Assembly: GCA_026122225.1 (NCBI GenBank)
Contig: JANEZZ010002765.1
Span: 124,001-188,000, forward strand
DNA: 64,000 nt
Direction of reading: 5' to 3'
DNA from: Heloderma charlesbogerti
Taxonomy: Eukaryota; Chordata; Lepidosauria; Squamata; Helodermatidae
Part shown: positions 44,241 through 57,572 of the stretch, piece after piece
How positions within the stretch are numbered: position 1 is the stretch's first letter
Layout of the letters: every line of letters begins with the position of its first letter
The notes under the pieces: model-generated
Told to the model about the DNA's origin: nothing
Seen by the model: only the letters and a program-made list of their open reading frames with translations
Database searches by the model: none
Position numbers and translations under genes: made by a program

Positions 44241-47200
44241 CTCACGGAAGGAAAGGGCTGACCCCGACTTCCCTTCTCATCTCCCTTCCCGCTGCACTTT
44301 TGTGCGCACTTGGAAATAGGTGCGGCGGGATCAGGATCCTGGTCCCTGCTTTCAGAGGGATTTACCCCCTCCTACCTTTGTGGAGGATCGCCACCCACGT
44401 GCTTCCCAAGTGATGTAGTTAATTAACACTAAAGCGGCACTGTTTGTTGGGAAGTGCGTCCCCCAGATTTCGGTGGGACTTCTGAGTTAACATGCGTACA
44501 GTGTGGCTGCAAATCCTCTGAACAGAGTCTTGAAGCCTAATCCTGTTCACATTTAGTCAGACCTGCAACAGAACCAGGTAGTTTTTGAGTTCAGTGGGGC
44601 ACACTCCCAAGACAGTATACATAGAATTGCATCGTTAGCCCTTTTTGTTGAATCATCACCTACTATCCTCTAATATTACGCTTTATTAGATAGTAGCGTG
44701 TTTTGCATTGTCCCCATCAGTTCTAAACAGACAAATTGTGTTTCGAGTCAGCGGATATAAACAATGTTAGGCATACAAAGTACTTAAAGGTGGGTTTCAT
44801 AGATACTTAGTGTTTGAGTGCTGAAAATAGTTGAATAAGTGCAGCCTAAAGTAGTAAAAGGTTGGCCTTATCAGTGGATGGCATGTAGATTTTAAAAGAT
44901 ATTATTAGGGTTTTGCCCATGAAAAAGTTTTTAAGCTGATGAGCATTGCCCAAAGTAAGTTTCTAACCTGGTCAGCCACTGTCTCCTGGTTTTTACTGTC
45001 CATGTGAATGTGGGGTAGACAGACTACAAGATAGTATTAGCCATGTATTGTTCATAGGTTTCCTAGAACAAATCTAGGAAGATTGCAAGACATATGTTGG
45101 GTGTTGGACACTGTTCTCTCTCCAGCTGCAAAAGGCTAAAGCTGGTAAAATTAAGACCCCCAGAGTGGCACATTTTTGACCATTATTAATTAGAAATCAT
45201 GCTCCAGATTTGCTGCTTAGAGCATTCCATTTGCATCATGATCAGGCTCTGAATTCATCAATACATTTGATGATAACTCCCAGTAATAAATACAACTGAG
45301 GAAGTAATTAAAGTGCCAGTTGCGTTAAGCTGCTATGAATGGATCAAAACTGTAATTTGTTTAAAGTGTTGTCATTTGTTTAAACTTTTTGTGAGCATGC
45401 ATTTATGAAAGCATTTTATATTGTTTTTTGGCCCTAACAAGGAGACCCAAAGTGGTTGGTTTGCAAAGCAGCATCAAATAACAAAAATGAAAATGAAGAC
45501 CTTAAAAACAAAAGAGAGCAGAGTTAAGTGTAGTTATTATACTTTCCCAATTCAGTAAATATGAAATCTAAGTAAAAGATCCCCACTCCACCTCTTAGTG
45601 TTTCATCAGCCTACTGGGGTTTTATCAGATTTCATGGGGAAAATTTTCATGATAATCCCATCTCTTCTGTGAGGCCCTATGCTGTTGCTCTGGAAGAAAA
45701 GGGGGTGTTTCACCTCTTTTTAACCTAGAAACTAGGATTTGCTAGAGTTCTAAACTCAGGATATCTGTAGCTGAGGGAGGGCATTTTATAATAGAAAATG
45801 GTGGAGTAGCTGCCACATCATGGAGAGGGGCTTTGCTACATATCTCACCTTTTTTCCTCAAGGAAGTAAAGGTGGGTTACATGGCCCTCTTCCTCACAAC
45901 AGCCCTGTGAGTTTAGGCTGAGAGTCAGTGACTGGCTTAAAGTCACCCAGTGAGCATCATGGACATGGGGGGACTAGAACCCAGGTCTCCTGAGTCCTAG
46001 TCCAACACTCTATCCACTGCACCTCACTGGCTATCTAGCAGAAATTTAGGACAGATGAAGTACTACTTCAAATGGCACATAGTTAAAACCATGAAATTTA
46101 CCTCCACAGGATATAGTGATGGCTGCCAACTTGGACAGCTTTAAAAGGGAATTAGGCAAATTCATGAAGAATTAAGGCTGTCAGTGGCTACTAGCCATGA
46201 TGGCCATATGCTCCCTCCAGGATCAGAGACAGTATGCCTCTCAGTACTAGTTGTAGAGGAATATGGGCAGAAGGGTGCTATTGCACTCATGATGTTGTGG
46301 AGTTTCCATAGGCATCTGGTTGTCCACTGTGGGAACAGAATGCTAGAAAAGATTGGTTTTGGGTCTGATCCAGCACTGCTCTCCAAGATGGTGAGAGGGC
46401 TGGAAATCATGTCCAATGAAGAATGGTGGAAAGAACTGGGTACGTTTAGCCTGGACAAGAGAAAGTTAAGGGGAGACATGATAGTGATCTTCAAATATCT
46501 AAAAGGCTGTCATGAAGAAAATGGAACAGGGTTGTTTTCTGTTGCTACAGAGAGAAGTACTAGATCCGATGGTAGGAAGTTGCAGGGAAACAAATTTCAA
46601 CTGTAGATTGTGAGAAACTTCCTCAACTGTGAGAACTATTCTACAGTGGAGTAGACTGCCTCAGGATGTGGTGGGTTCTCTTTCGCTGGAGGTTTTTAAG
46701 CAGAGGTTGGATAGTCATCTGTCATGGATACTGTAATTGCATCCTGTATTGCAGAGCCTGCATTGAGCAGGAGGTTTGATTAAATGATCTCCAAAGACCC
46801 TTCCAACTTTATAATTATGTGTTCCTATGTGACAATAGCACTACGTCAGGATTACACTGTAGTTGTGATGGAAGCTTCCAAAATTGCCAAAAGCCAAACC
46901 TGGCTGGTGGGAGTGGACGGTGGGGAATGGGAATACAATGATTTGGGACAAACGTTGGGTTGGATCCAGGCTACATTAGTTGCATTTAGGCCCTGTTGAA
47001 ATTAATGGGACTTAAGGAATGACTAACTTTCCATTTTGGTTTTAATGGGACCTATGTGCAACTAATCTAGACTGGATTCTCAGGAATAAAGGGTTTACAC
47101 AGAGGTAGTTGTATTAGTGTAGCAGCAAAATCCTAAAGACAGATTTATTCAGGGCACCTTAAAGACTAACATTTATTATTATATAAATGAGTGTCCAAAT

Positions 47201-50200
47201 GGTGTCAATACTAGAAAAAAGGCTATGTTCTCGGTCCTTTGCTAATTATCATTTTATAGTGGAATACATTTGTAATTATACATTTCTTATGAAATGCATT
47301 TCTTATCTAGAATTTTTTTCTTCAAGCCAGTAAAAGATGTTTTAAAGACATATTTGTTGATAAGCATCTCCCCCTTTTACAACAATTTATGTTAGAGCGT
47401 CCATGTAGTTATTTTAAAATGGGTTGGGAGGGGGAGGATGAACCACAAGCAAGGCGTCTAAAGTTCACAGATGGTGGGAATATAAATGCGTTAAAAATAA
47501 ATAAGGTGACCTCTCCTCCCATAGCAATGCCTCACTATTTTGCAGATGCTTGACTTATGTTTTTTTAAATGTCTTTTAAACCTTTTTTGTTTTGTTTTTA
47601 AGATCAAGGAGCACAAGTACATCTTAGAATGGGGGGAAGTAAGGGAAGAAAACAAGACTCTAGGGAGGTCAGGAAGAAGGGAGATGAGGTATTTGCATAC
47701 ACACAGCTCTCTGACACTGAAGTACACATTGCCATTCATTTGCAGGGCAGGAACTAGCAAACACACACATGGATATCCCATTCAGCAAGACTGTCTTGAC
47801 CTATTACATTCAGACAGGATATAATGCTACTGTTTCTTGATGAGGCTAGCACATAGTTTGTACTATGCAAATGTTCCAGGTTTGTTTGTTTTTTCTTACT
47901 GTCTGGAAAGGTCCTTCTCCAATTAGTTATTATTTTGGCCCTGATTCGCAAACCTCAAGTTTCAGGATTGCTTCTTTGGGTTCCTGTTTTGTTTTCATTT
48001 CATAGGCCTATGCTCTTGGCATATGACCTTAAAAAAAGAAGGATCAGAAAGAGCAGTAGGTTACAGAGAATGCTTTTAACCAGCTTCTTTAATATATGGT
48101 TACCATATAAACTATGTAGCTGAAGTTTTACTTTATGGATTACGTAGGTAGTGGGAATTCTGAGCTAGTAAACAGTTATTCCTGGTTGTCATCCTTAACA
48201 AAACCAGATAATATTTGATTTGATCAAACATGGGCCAGCTTCCCATCTGTAATGCACTTTGTCTTTCAGTTTGCAAAATAACATCATAGGCATAAAATGT
48301 TAGTGGTGCATTAAGTTATTTAGAGATCTGCTACCATGTAGGAACACTGCACGTGCGTAACTGAGCTGTGTCCTGGCATTCCCTTCCTCTAACTACTGGT
48401 TCCATGAATTAGTTCTAAACTTGGAAGTGCTTTTTTCAGCACTAAACTGAAAAAAGGAGTAAAGATTTGAAGGGGTTCTGCAGTATTTGCAGGGTATCTG
48501 TCACTTGGACAGATGTACTAGTATGCTTGCCAGTATTGGTAATCCTTTAGTTTGCCATTTGGGCTAGGGATCAGCAGTGGTGTAATTTGCATGGTGTCGG
48601 ATGTGTTGTATTAATGTGCTTAACATCTGAAAAAAATCTTCCAAGTGCCACAGGTTTCTGCTGGGTTCTCTGACTCTTACCCCACAAATATTGATATGTA
48701 TTTTATATTTTGTTTGGCAGGAAGGAGTAAAAACAGAGAATGACCATATCAATTTAAAAGTAGCTGGTCAAGATGGATCGGTGGTCCAATTTAAAATAAA
48801 ACGGCACACGCCACTAAATAAACTAATGAAGGCTTATTGTGAGAGACAGGTAAATAAGTTAACTGTATATTTCTGTACGTTATGGTCCTGTTTATTGCTG
48901 AATAGTTTAAGATGCCCCCAAGCGTCAATGGTTTATCTGCTCAGAGAGATTCTGGGGTAGAAATGTTTTCCCCAGGAGTTGAAGCATACACATATCCTTT
49001 ATAATCTTAGATGAGCTTGCACTTCCAGTCCTAGGTTGAACTCCTTTCAACTTTGCTATTGTGTTTATTACCATTGCCCCAGAACCTAAATGGGAATAAT
49101 TTCAATTAATGTAATTCCTCTGTATCTCATGTTAGTAATATGGACATTGACACCAGGAGCCAAGGAAATCCTGTATTGTGGGAGGATACCTTCATCAGTG
49201 TCATGTCACAGTTTCTTTCACTTCCGTTCTGTAGTGTTAAGCAAGAGTGTGAAAAAGCATTCTTTAACAGGGCTAATGTGATATGGATAACCCTAGCTGC
49301 CCCAGAAATAAGCTAAACTTCCTCTCTGTTACCTTGGAGGCCAGAAAGGAAATGAAAGCAATACAGAAATTTGTCTGTTCTCCTGTCAGCACACTAGTTA
49401 CTCTGCGTATGTATTGGATATTTATGGAATTCTATACAGCGCCACCTCTATACTGCACAGAGAAATGCTATTACTCCAATTATTTTGCATCCCTAGTGGC
49501 CCTGCTTAAATTGGTAAATTAGACAAATGTATAGAAATGGTCATGAGGCCAGCACCATCTCTGAGCTGAACTTGGCTTATGAAATGCACACATTTCATCA
49601 GTCAGTTGTCAGTTTTAAACCTTTGGAATACTGATGTCTCTATCCAATATCCTCTGACATAAACTAAGATTTCTGCTATGTGGATTCAATTATGAAAGCT
49701 TTATACATTGATTGTCATCTTTCAGGGTTTGTCAATGAGGCAGATTAGATTCAGATTTGATGGACAACCAATTAATGAAACAGATACACCCGCACAGGTA
49801 AGAGAAGAGTGTTCTTTGATATCATCTATGTGAAGCTGAGCTGATAGCTCAGGGATGGGCAACTTGTTTGCTCTTCGGGGCCGCATTTGGGGATGGGTGG
49901 TGGGTAGGGGGCCACACCTATGAGTGCATACACACAGATACATGTGCACACACCGACCGAAGCACTCCCATACATGTGTACGCACACTCAACACACACTC
50001 TGCTCTCCCCGTGCACACATTCATACATGAATGCCCACTGTCCCCCACTCCCAGGGAGGGCAACCCCTGCCTTCAGGCCTAATCCTTCTGTGGGCCCCAG
50101 GTCCTGCCCTCCCCAAGCCCCACCCCCTCGCCAAACTGCAGCACGAACGGGAATCCCAAGCTTATCTCCAATCTCAGAGATAAACTGGGGATTCCCCTGC

Positions 50201-52899
50201 AGCAGTTCCCACGATAATTGTGCCCCAGTTGGGGATGTGTGCAGCATGGGAAGGAGTACCTTGAGTTTGCCAGGGCTTGCAGGAGCTGGCTTCTGCAAGC
50301 CCCAGCTGAGTCCCTTTCTCAGTGCTGAGAGAGGCATGGAGAAATACACATATTTTAAAAGTGGGCTGGGTGGATGATGTCATGGGAGGGGAAGGGCTTC
50401 AGGGGTGAGGGCTGCCCCTTCATGTCATCCAGCCCATCCACGGTCAAGAGGTAATCTGGCCCCTGGACCAAAAGTATTGCCTTCCCCTGCCCCACCCAGT
50501 CTTAGCACACTGAAATGGGGAGGCTTAGACCTCCCCTCTTTGCACACTGAGATCCTTCCCTCTTGATTCTGCAGGGAAAGAGGGTGTGCAGAAATGACTC
50601 ATTGGGTGCCCTCTTTACTGCAAAATCCAGGAAAATAGGGCACACAAGGAGTTATCCCAATGGATCCTCTTTCCCTACAGCATTGGACTCCCATGAGTAC
50701 ATTGAGTCGCCCTACTCACTTTCCCTGCGGAACTGGACTCTGGCAGAGGTGCAGATGTGGGGGGAATTGGTGGGCAGGGCACCTGCAGTGGACCACAGGT
50801 TGCCCACTTCAGTTGTAGCTACTGCCCATGTCTTGGGAATTCTGTTAATGCTTAGAATGGGAATTTTGTTGATTTCTAGAACATAATGTTATGACAGAGC
50901 TGAATCATTATTAACAACAATGAGTGTCTTTCCACCCAAGGGACCAGCTTATCAAGGTGGGAAGAGAAAAGAGTCAGGAGGAATGAATTGCACTAGAGCA
51001 CAACCTCTTAGATCTATACACGTGCAAATACCACTAGTGAAGAAGTAGTGGTTATGTCAGTTTTTCTTTCACTGATTGTGTGTAAACTTTCTGGGGTGTA
51101 AATAAGGTTGGTATTAGCAGTGGCTGACACAGAGTGGTAAGATTATTGCTACTAGTGATGATTAGAAATACAGATAATGAACATCTGTACAGGAATTAAT
51201 TCTAGAGGTAATGTAATTCAGTGCTTTATACTTGGTGGAATTCATACAAAATAAGCATATTTTTTTCTGGAAACTTTGCCCTACATCAAATGAATGGTAA
51301 CTACCTGCATGCTTCAGCATGAATGTACTCCAAGCAGAAATGAGAACATGCCACAGACGCTTATCACTAAAGAAGGGTGTGCATATGAGATTCTAGGAAT
51401 AATATGGAGTCACTTCCTAAGACTGCAGCTTAAAGACTGCAATGCTTATTTGGGAGTAAGTACCATTGAATCATTAGGAATGACTTGTGAGTAAACATGT
51501 ATAGGAATAAGGTTGTAAGTATTTGACTGGAGGGAATGTAACTAAATGCATCTTTGAGATAGAATCCAAAACATTTTTCAAAAAGAAAGATGTAAGTTGG
51601 GCTGTGAGGTCTGCCACAGTATGCATACCTTTGAGCATGAACTACTGAGAGAATCCAGTTTCTCCATGTGAACCTGTTCCAGAATGGATAAAATAAGATG
51701 AAGTCTAAATATTTCCTATTAGTCTGTTTTTAAATGGTCTTTATCATTTGGGGTATGAAAGCATTGCCTCTGTTTGTCCTTAGTTTATGGCTACACCTAT
51801 AGGTTCAAAAGGCATTAATCAGGATAGTAAAAATTAACTCTCGGGCATCTTGTTGGTCAGACACCTAGGAATTTTTGGGAGATTGACACATAGGAACCAG
51901 AAATATTTCTTTATACTTGCTGGAGATGGACCTTGCCAGTTAGATGTTCTGTATCTTTATAGTTGGGGGTCTACAAATTTTGGCTTGGCTTACTAGCAAG
52001 ACATTATTTGTGGTCAAATCTGACCCCACCCATCCCAAAGTCTTACAGCATATGCAGAGAATTTGGGGAAGAGAGGGTTTGCCCATATTCTAGCCTTTTG
52101 CAAAAGGTGCAAGTAGTGCCTTGCTGGTGCTTTCTGCAAAAGCATATGAGAAGGAAAAGATTGCACCCCTCTTTTTCTTCCACATGTTCTCTGTGGAGGA
52201 AAGGAGAAGTAATTTCTCTCCCATGAGGTGTGGTTCTGCAGGAGATTCCAGCAGCACTTCTATGGGTAACTTGGGTGATAAAAATGAAGGGTGGTTTCTC
52301 CCTTCCTTCTGAAACCCAGCACCAAGAAGTTAATCATCCAGTTCTTCCGAACACTGGAGTTGTGCAGAAAAACCACCCAACCTTCTTCCCCAAGTTCCCT
52401 TTGTACGTTTTTTTTTTAAAAATCTGCATTAACAGCTTGCTGTCCTGTCCAAGATTTAATTTAAAGCATGCTGTTGTAGGAAGATATGCATGAAAATACA
52501 TGGCTATTGTGTTTCCCAAGAAAGCAGGAAAGTTTGGGAGAAGAAATAAGACACCAGATAGCTGTTTTGCTTTCCCCACTGAGAGTGGCTGGAGTTGTTA
52601 GGTATACCTAAAAATGACTTGCTAAGTATGCAGTTCTTGCTGGTTTTTTAAAAAGCATAGCAAGGAGCATTGTTCTATTCTTGAGGTTCTATTGGTACTT
52701 TACACAAAGCAGGTATGTGAGTGGAGGTAATAATGCACCAGATGGAGCTATAGATGGTTAATCTTTAAGGTGCCACAAGACTCTTAGTTATTTCTTTAAA
52801 GATTTTTTTAAATACTTGTCACTTTTGTCTTCACAGTTGGAAATGGAAGATGAAGATACTATTGATGTGTTTCAACAGCAGACGGGTGGCATGTGCTAA
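43598..52899 (+). CDS. SUMO3: SUMO3: small ubiquitin-like modifier 3 precursor, four coding exons
   Basis: Exons 43598-43618, 48721-48849, 49726-49797 and 52837-52899 join to 94 codons. The protein starts [16 protein letters not shown], which is SUMO3-like (SUMO2 starts MADEKPKEG). V10-K11-T12-E13 is the consensus that lets SUMO2/3 form chains. The ubiquitin fold follows ([43 protein letters not shown]). The diglycine at 91-92 is the conjugation end. The residues after it are only Met-Cys, then stop, whereas human SUMO3 has an eleven-residue tail. The SENP protease would remove this tail. All introns are GT-AG, and exons 1, 2 and 3 all end at phase 0. Confidence 0.95.
45838..46030 (-). mobile_element. 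tRNA-derived (MIR-like) SINE, minus strand
   Basis: Read on the minus strand it has GCAGTGGATAGAGTGTTGGA and the B-box-like GGGTTCTAGTCCC, then a conserved tail with CACTGGGTGACTTTAAGCCA. In SUMO3 intron 1. Confidence 0.75.
46105..46395 (+). mobile_element. CR1-family LINE 3' end fragment
   Basis: TTTAAAAGGGAATTAGGCAA, CTACTAGCCATGATGGC, CATAGGCATCTGGTTG and CACTGTGGGAACAGAATGCT are 3'-end boxes of a reptile CR1 subfamily. Adjoins a second CR1 3' segment. Confidence 0.65.
46396..46835 (+). mobile_element. CR1 LINE, ORF2 C-terminus and 3' end
   Basis: The plus strand encodes [20 protein letters not shown], the conserved C-terminal block of CR1 ORF2, and continues to a typical CR1 3' end (GGAGGTTTTTAAGCAGAGGT, CCTTCCAACTTTATAATTAT). 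Confidence 0.8.
48721..48849 (+). CDS. SUMO3: SUMO3 exon 2
   Basis: 43 codons from EGVKTEN to KAYCERQ, acceptor TTGGCAG, donor GTAAAT. Carries the chain-forming Lys11 and the first half of the fold. Residue 40 is Asn (HTPLNKLM) where I recall Ser in human SUMO3. Confidence 0.97.
49726..49797 (+). CDS. SUMO3: SUMO3 exon 3
   Basis: 24 codons [20 protein letters not shown] and TPAQ, acceptor TTTCAG, donor GTAAGA. Confidence 0.97.
49853..50482. mobile_element. Possible hAT-like remnant in SUMO3 intron 3
   Basis: Left end CAGGGATGGGCAACTT and the complement of the right end, CAGGGGAAGGCAATAC, resemble hAT termini. The 8-bp flanks do not match. Contains a CA-rich stretch. Assignment is tentative. 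Confidence 0.45.
52837..52899 (+). CDS. SUMO3: SUMO3 exon 4 and stop
   Basis: [18 protein letters not shown], then Met-Cys and TAA at 52897-52899. The TAA after the diglycine is in the same exon as the fold, so no downstream splice is needed. Confidence 0.95.
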   Translation: MEMEDEDTIDVFQQQTGGMC

Positions 52900-54330
52900 A
52901 TATCCTGTCCTTTTGGGAAGAGGAATATAAAATGTCACCTCACTTTATCATCTGTCCTTGGATTTGCTATTAAATAGTAAACAAATGAACATGCCAATCA
53001 TACAGGAATCTTCTCATGTTCTGAGGACACTTATCCAAATTCTTTTCCTGTCCCTGATATACTGCGTGTGCAAGTCGAAGCTGTATCTGTGGAAAATAAC
53101 TGCATCATAAAAATGGGCCCACTCAAAATTAAATTTTCAAATAAGTAAAATACTGGCTGTTGTCTGCTGTCATCCTGTTCCTATAAATTTGTGGCCTAAA
53201 TACCAAGCTACTGTAAAACAAGGATACTTAGTCCTGGCTTTTGTTGTTTTTGTTTTACTGCTTAATTATAATAATGTAAATATTGAAATATTTTTTCCTT
53301 GCAATAGTAAGTTTTTCTCAGAGTAGTTGGCTTGGGAAAGAAGAAAAGGGCTTTTATCATTAAACACAGTTATTACTTTAAAGCTGTTAAGGGGATATCA
53401 GAAAGGGCAGTACTTACAGATACGATGCTGAGTATAGTGGCAGTTTAAGGTAATGCAAATGTACATGTGCTTTTTCATAATAGCATAGAATCAAACAATT
53501 TTTTAAAGTAATGGAATGTCTTTTGAATGTGTCAGCAGCTGTAGCATTTGCGTATGTTAACTTTCACATCTACTATTTAACTATCACATCTCCGGGGTTG
53601 AGCACAGTGTGTTTGATAAAATGTTTAAAGAATGGACCAGAATCCTCTAGGAAGCTTTGCTGTGCAACTCTTGCTAATTTTAATGGGACATGTGCAGAAG
53701 ACATTCTTAGCAGATGGTTCCCAATGAAGGTCATTGCTTCTCATTATTGATTTATTAGGCAATAAAAATTGTGTACCTTCTGTCATCTTGAAAGCTGAAC
53801 TTGTACCCATGTTTTTTTATCTGATGCTTTCAAATACCTAGGCTGGGATTCAGAGGGCCATGTACCATGTTCTGCATACACACCAGGGTTTTCTGCTTCT
53901 AATTCCTGCTACAGCTCCTCATCCCTCCCTCAGAGGGTTGGTGGACTCTTAGCAGTGTGCAATGCAGTGCTGAGAAAGTGAATTCAATACCACATTTGCT
54001 ATGTGCAGATGGGAGTCCTCTGCTCATGCATGGGGTTCTCTGGATCCCAGTCATTGATTCATAGTTCTTTTAATATATTCTGTTGAGTAAATTAGGTCTT
54101 GCATTTAAAAACATGAAATGTCAACATATTTGTGGTCAAGTTAAATGTGCAGGTTATTGGAAAATGTAACGCACAACAGCTCTGAATAACAAAACCTGAT
54201 ATAAAGAGACTTGCTGTGCTACTTCCCCAAATATTAGAGTTTTAACTGAATTTTTGTGAATTTTTGTAGTGACATCAGCTTGTGATATTCTTTGATGTGT
54301 CCAAATAAAAATGTGCGGTCATTCTGTTGA
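52900..54330 (+). other. SUMO3: SUMO3 3' UTR
   Basis: No coding frame. AATAAA at 53761-53766 and 54304-54309. The second is followed by a T/G-rich stretch, so the mature end may be near 54330. Confidence 0.7.
54304..54309 (+). terminator. Polyadenylation signal AATAAA, SUMO3
   Basis: AATAAA followed 15-30 bp later by TTCTGTTGACTTTC. A proximal AATAAA at 53761-53766 may give a shorter transcript. Confidence 0.65.
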
Positions 54331-55572
54331 CTTTCAGTAAGGGTATTCATTGCTGCTTGAGAAGGTCACTTTTTGACTTTTATATCTACTGTCTGTGTTA
54401 GATCATCTTGAAAGAAATCCTGCTGGAAAAGTCTTCTTTTTCATTTCATTGTATATGGGCTAAGGAGGGATATTATTTTAAATCTCATTGTTTATTCACC
54501 AATTTATACAATATTTGTTTCCTTTACTACTGTATACAGTAAATATAGTTTGGTACTCTGTCTCTTGGCTTATGCTTAATTGCTGCTGCATTTCATATGA
54601 CTGTATTTAAAACTATATCACTGAAATGCTGACAACTTATTCATATGTACATCTTTATTAAAATTATTTTATTGGGAGTGAACCTACTGTTCAAGGTATA
54701 AACATCTCTTAAGGATATAAGCATGAACTTTTTTCATAAAACAGGCACTGGAGGGTTGTTCCATATCTTAATTTGTATCGCATATTAATTCACTAGATAG
54801 TTCTTTGTTCTAAATACCTTGGGACGCATGTACTTAATATTTTAGAAAGAAACGTGTTATGAGAGGTGGGTGTGGCAGGTAAGGCCATGTGTTGTATAAT
54901 TTCTCCAGGAGCACTGAATACAATGGTTGCTATGAGAAGCCAAGGACCAGCACTGCAGAATCATATGTGAAAAAGGTGACCTGAACATTGTGTTTCCATA
55001 TGTAATGATACTCTGAATTTTCCTCCAGTGTTTCTGTTGCGCATAGAGCTTTCACAGATCATATAATCAAGCTTTAATGCAAACTGAATTCCCAGGTGAC
55101 ATCCCAGGAATCGGAACCCCATCTATGCAGAAAAGTGTACTTTGCATTCTGGATGTTGTGGTATCCCAAAATATGCCTTTATGCTGGCATGGGTTATCGG
55201 AGCTAGATTTTGCTGTTGTAGCTTTATTGATGCGGTTGTGTTTGCTGCTATGATTTTCCAGTTTGAGAGTAAATTCAGCTGTAGCATTTGCTAGATATTC
55301 AATTAGCTGTTAACACATTTTATTTCTAAACATTAGAGCTGTTGAAAGTCATGCAGTCTTGAATGTTCCCAGAACTATTTGACACCAGGGATTATGTCAG
55401 TCAGATTGTCGTTGAGACTGAGAGCGGCAGACGCTCTCTTTTAGGGATGCATTCTAAGATCTGAGAGAAGAGCTGTGGCTAAGGGTGCAATCCTATGCAT
55501 GTTCAGACTGGAAAAAGTCCTACAGTTTCCATGCTGGCTAGGCCATGCTGGGCATTTAGGACTTTTTTCTGT
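54331..55572. other. SUMO3-UBE2G2 intergenic sequence
   Basis: AT-rich; no gene, tRNA or defined repeat recognised apart from a relic palindromic repeat near 55485. Confidence 0.55.
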
Positions 55573-55703
55573 CTACACATGTTTATTATTATTTTATTAA
55601 ATTTATTAATCGCCCATCTGGCTGGTCACCCAGCCACTCTGGGCGATGTACAACATACAATAAAACAGTTTAAAACAATAAAATTCTACAGTAAAAACAT
55701 TTT

Positions 55704-57503
55704 CTAAAATACCCTAACCCACCCCAAATGCCTGCCTGAACAACCACGTACACGACGGAAGCTCATTAAAGAGGGGGCATGGCGGAGTTCCCTAGGGAGG
55801 GAGTTCCACAGAGTGGGGGCAACCACAGAAAAGGCCCTCTCCCTCGTCCCCACCAGTCTAGCTGTCCTGGCTGATGGGACAGAGAGAAGGCCATCCAAGG
55901 CTGATCTTGTTGAGTGGCCTATCTGGTGTTGCTGGAGGCGCTCCTTAAGATAGGCTGGGCCGGAACCATATAGGGTTTTAAATGTCAAAACCAACACCTT
56001 GAATTTGGCCCGGAAAACAACTGGTAGCCAGTGCAGCTCCTTCAGCACTGGAGTGATGTGATCTTGCTGGCGGCTGCCTTTAATCAGGCGAGCCGCCGTG
56101 TTCTGTACCAGGTGCAGCTTCCAAACCGTCTTCAAAGGTAACCCCACGTAGAGCGCATTACAGTAGTCTAAACGAGAGGAGAGCAGGGCATGTACTACCA
56201 ATGGGAGCAGATGATCGGGAAGGAAGGGGAGCAGCCGCCGTATCAGATAGAGTTGATACAGCGCTGTCCGGCTCACAGCTGACACCTGAGCCTCCATGGA
56301 CAGCTGGGAGTCCAAAATGACCCCCAGGCTGCGGACCTGGTCTTTCAAGGGTAGCCGTACCCCATTCAACACCAGGTCAACATCCCCCAACTTCCTCTTG
56401 TCTTCCACCAAAAGTACCTCGGTCCTGTCAGGGTTCAGCTTCAGCTTATTCCTCCCCATCCAGCCACTCACTGTCTCCAGACATTTGGACAGGGATTCTA
56501 CGGCCAACCTTGGTGAAGATTTGAATGAGAGGTAGAGTTGCGTGTCATCCGCATATTGATGACACTGCACCCCAAACCTCCTGATGATAGCCCCCAGCGG
56601 CTTCACATAGATGTTAAATAGCATCGGGGAGAGGATGGAACCCTGTGGCACCCCACAAGTGAGTGGCCAGGGGTCCGAAACCTCCTCTCCCAGTGCTATC
56701 CTCTGGTACCTGCCAGAGAGGAAGGACCGGAACCACCGCAATATGGTGTCTCCAATGCCCAACCCCTCCAGGCGGTCCAGGAGGATACCTTGGTCAACTG
56801 TATCAAAAGCTGCTGAGAGGTCAAGGAGAACAAGGAAGGAGCATTCACCCCTATCCAGAGCCCTCCTCATATCATCTACCAAGGCCGTTTCTGTCCCATG
56901 CCCAAGCCTGAAGCCCGACTGAAATGGGTCCAGATAATCGGTTTCTTCCAAGTGTGCCTTCATCTGCATCTCCACCACCCGCTCAATCACCTTGCCCCAA
57001 AATGGCAGATTTGAGACTGGGCAAAAGTTGTTCAAAATTTGAGGATCCAAGGAGGGCTTCTTTAAGAGCAGTCTTATCACTGCCTCCTCAATGGAGGTGT
57101 TCACCACCACCCTGATCCCCTCACCCAGCCTCTCTCTGCAGCTCATAATGAGCCAAGATGGGCAAGGATCAAGTAAGCAGGTGGTCGGCCTTACAGATGA
57201 AAGCACCTTGTCCACTTCATCAGGAGGAAGAAGCTGGAACTGATCCCACAAAACCGGTTTGCCACAGACCGCCTCTTGCTCACTAACTGTATCCACAGCG
57301 TGCAGAGTAACACACCTAATCTGATCAATTTTATCTGCAAAGTGCCTTGCCAAGGCCTCACAGGAGGCCTTAGAATGCTCCAGTGGTTCAGGAGCCACAG
57401 TACCGACCAGGTTCCGGACCACTTGGAACAGCCTCCTGGGACAGCACTCTGCAGACGTGATAGAGGCAGCATAATATTCCTTTTTTGCTGCCTTTACCGC
57501 CAC
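55704..57503 (-). pseudogene. L2-clade LINE reverse transcriptase part of ORF2
   Basis: 599 open codons with LLDLSAAFDTVDQGILLDRL (motif A), CGVPQGSILSPMLFNIY (motif B) and CHQYADDTQLYLSF (motif C, YADD intact), then TLWNSLPRELRHAPS near the end. After SFRR the frame departs from the family C-terminus, so an indel lies near 55750. The YADD spelling and AAFDTVD box place it in the L2/CR1 group, not RTE. Confidence 0.9.
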
Positions 57504-57572
57504 GTGATAGGCTGAAGATACAGCTCTAGCCCGTGTCTGATCGTCTTTGGAGCAAGACTTCCGCCACTGGCA

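Larger units (their letters stand above)
43619..48720 (+). other. SUMO3: SUMO3 intron 1
   Basis: 5.1 kb, GT-AG. Contains palindromic repeat relics (44440-44640), an inverted tRNA-SINE (about 45838-46030) and CR1 3' ends (46105-46835). No further gene. Confidence 0.8.

Noticed and set aside
49868..50377. 169-codon plus-strand and 143-codon minus-strand frames
   Set aside because: Pro/Thr/His-rich translation of CA-rich repeat in SUMO3 intron 3.
52900..53810. Small frames after the SUMO3 stop (for example 53511-53750)
   Set aside because: Within the 3' UTR; no conserved motif.
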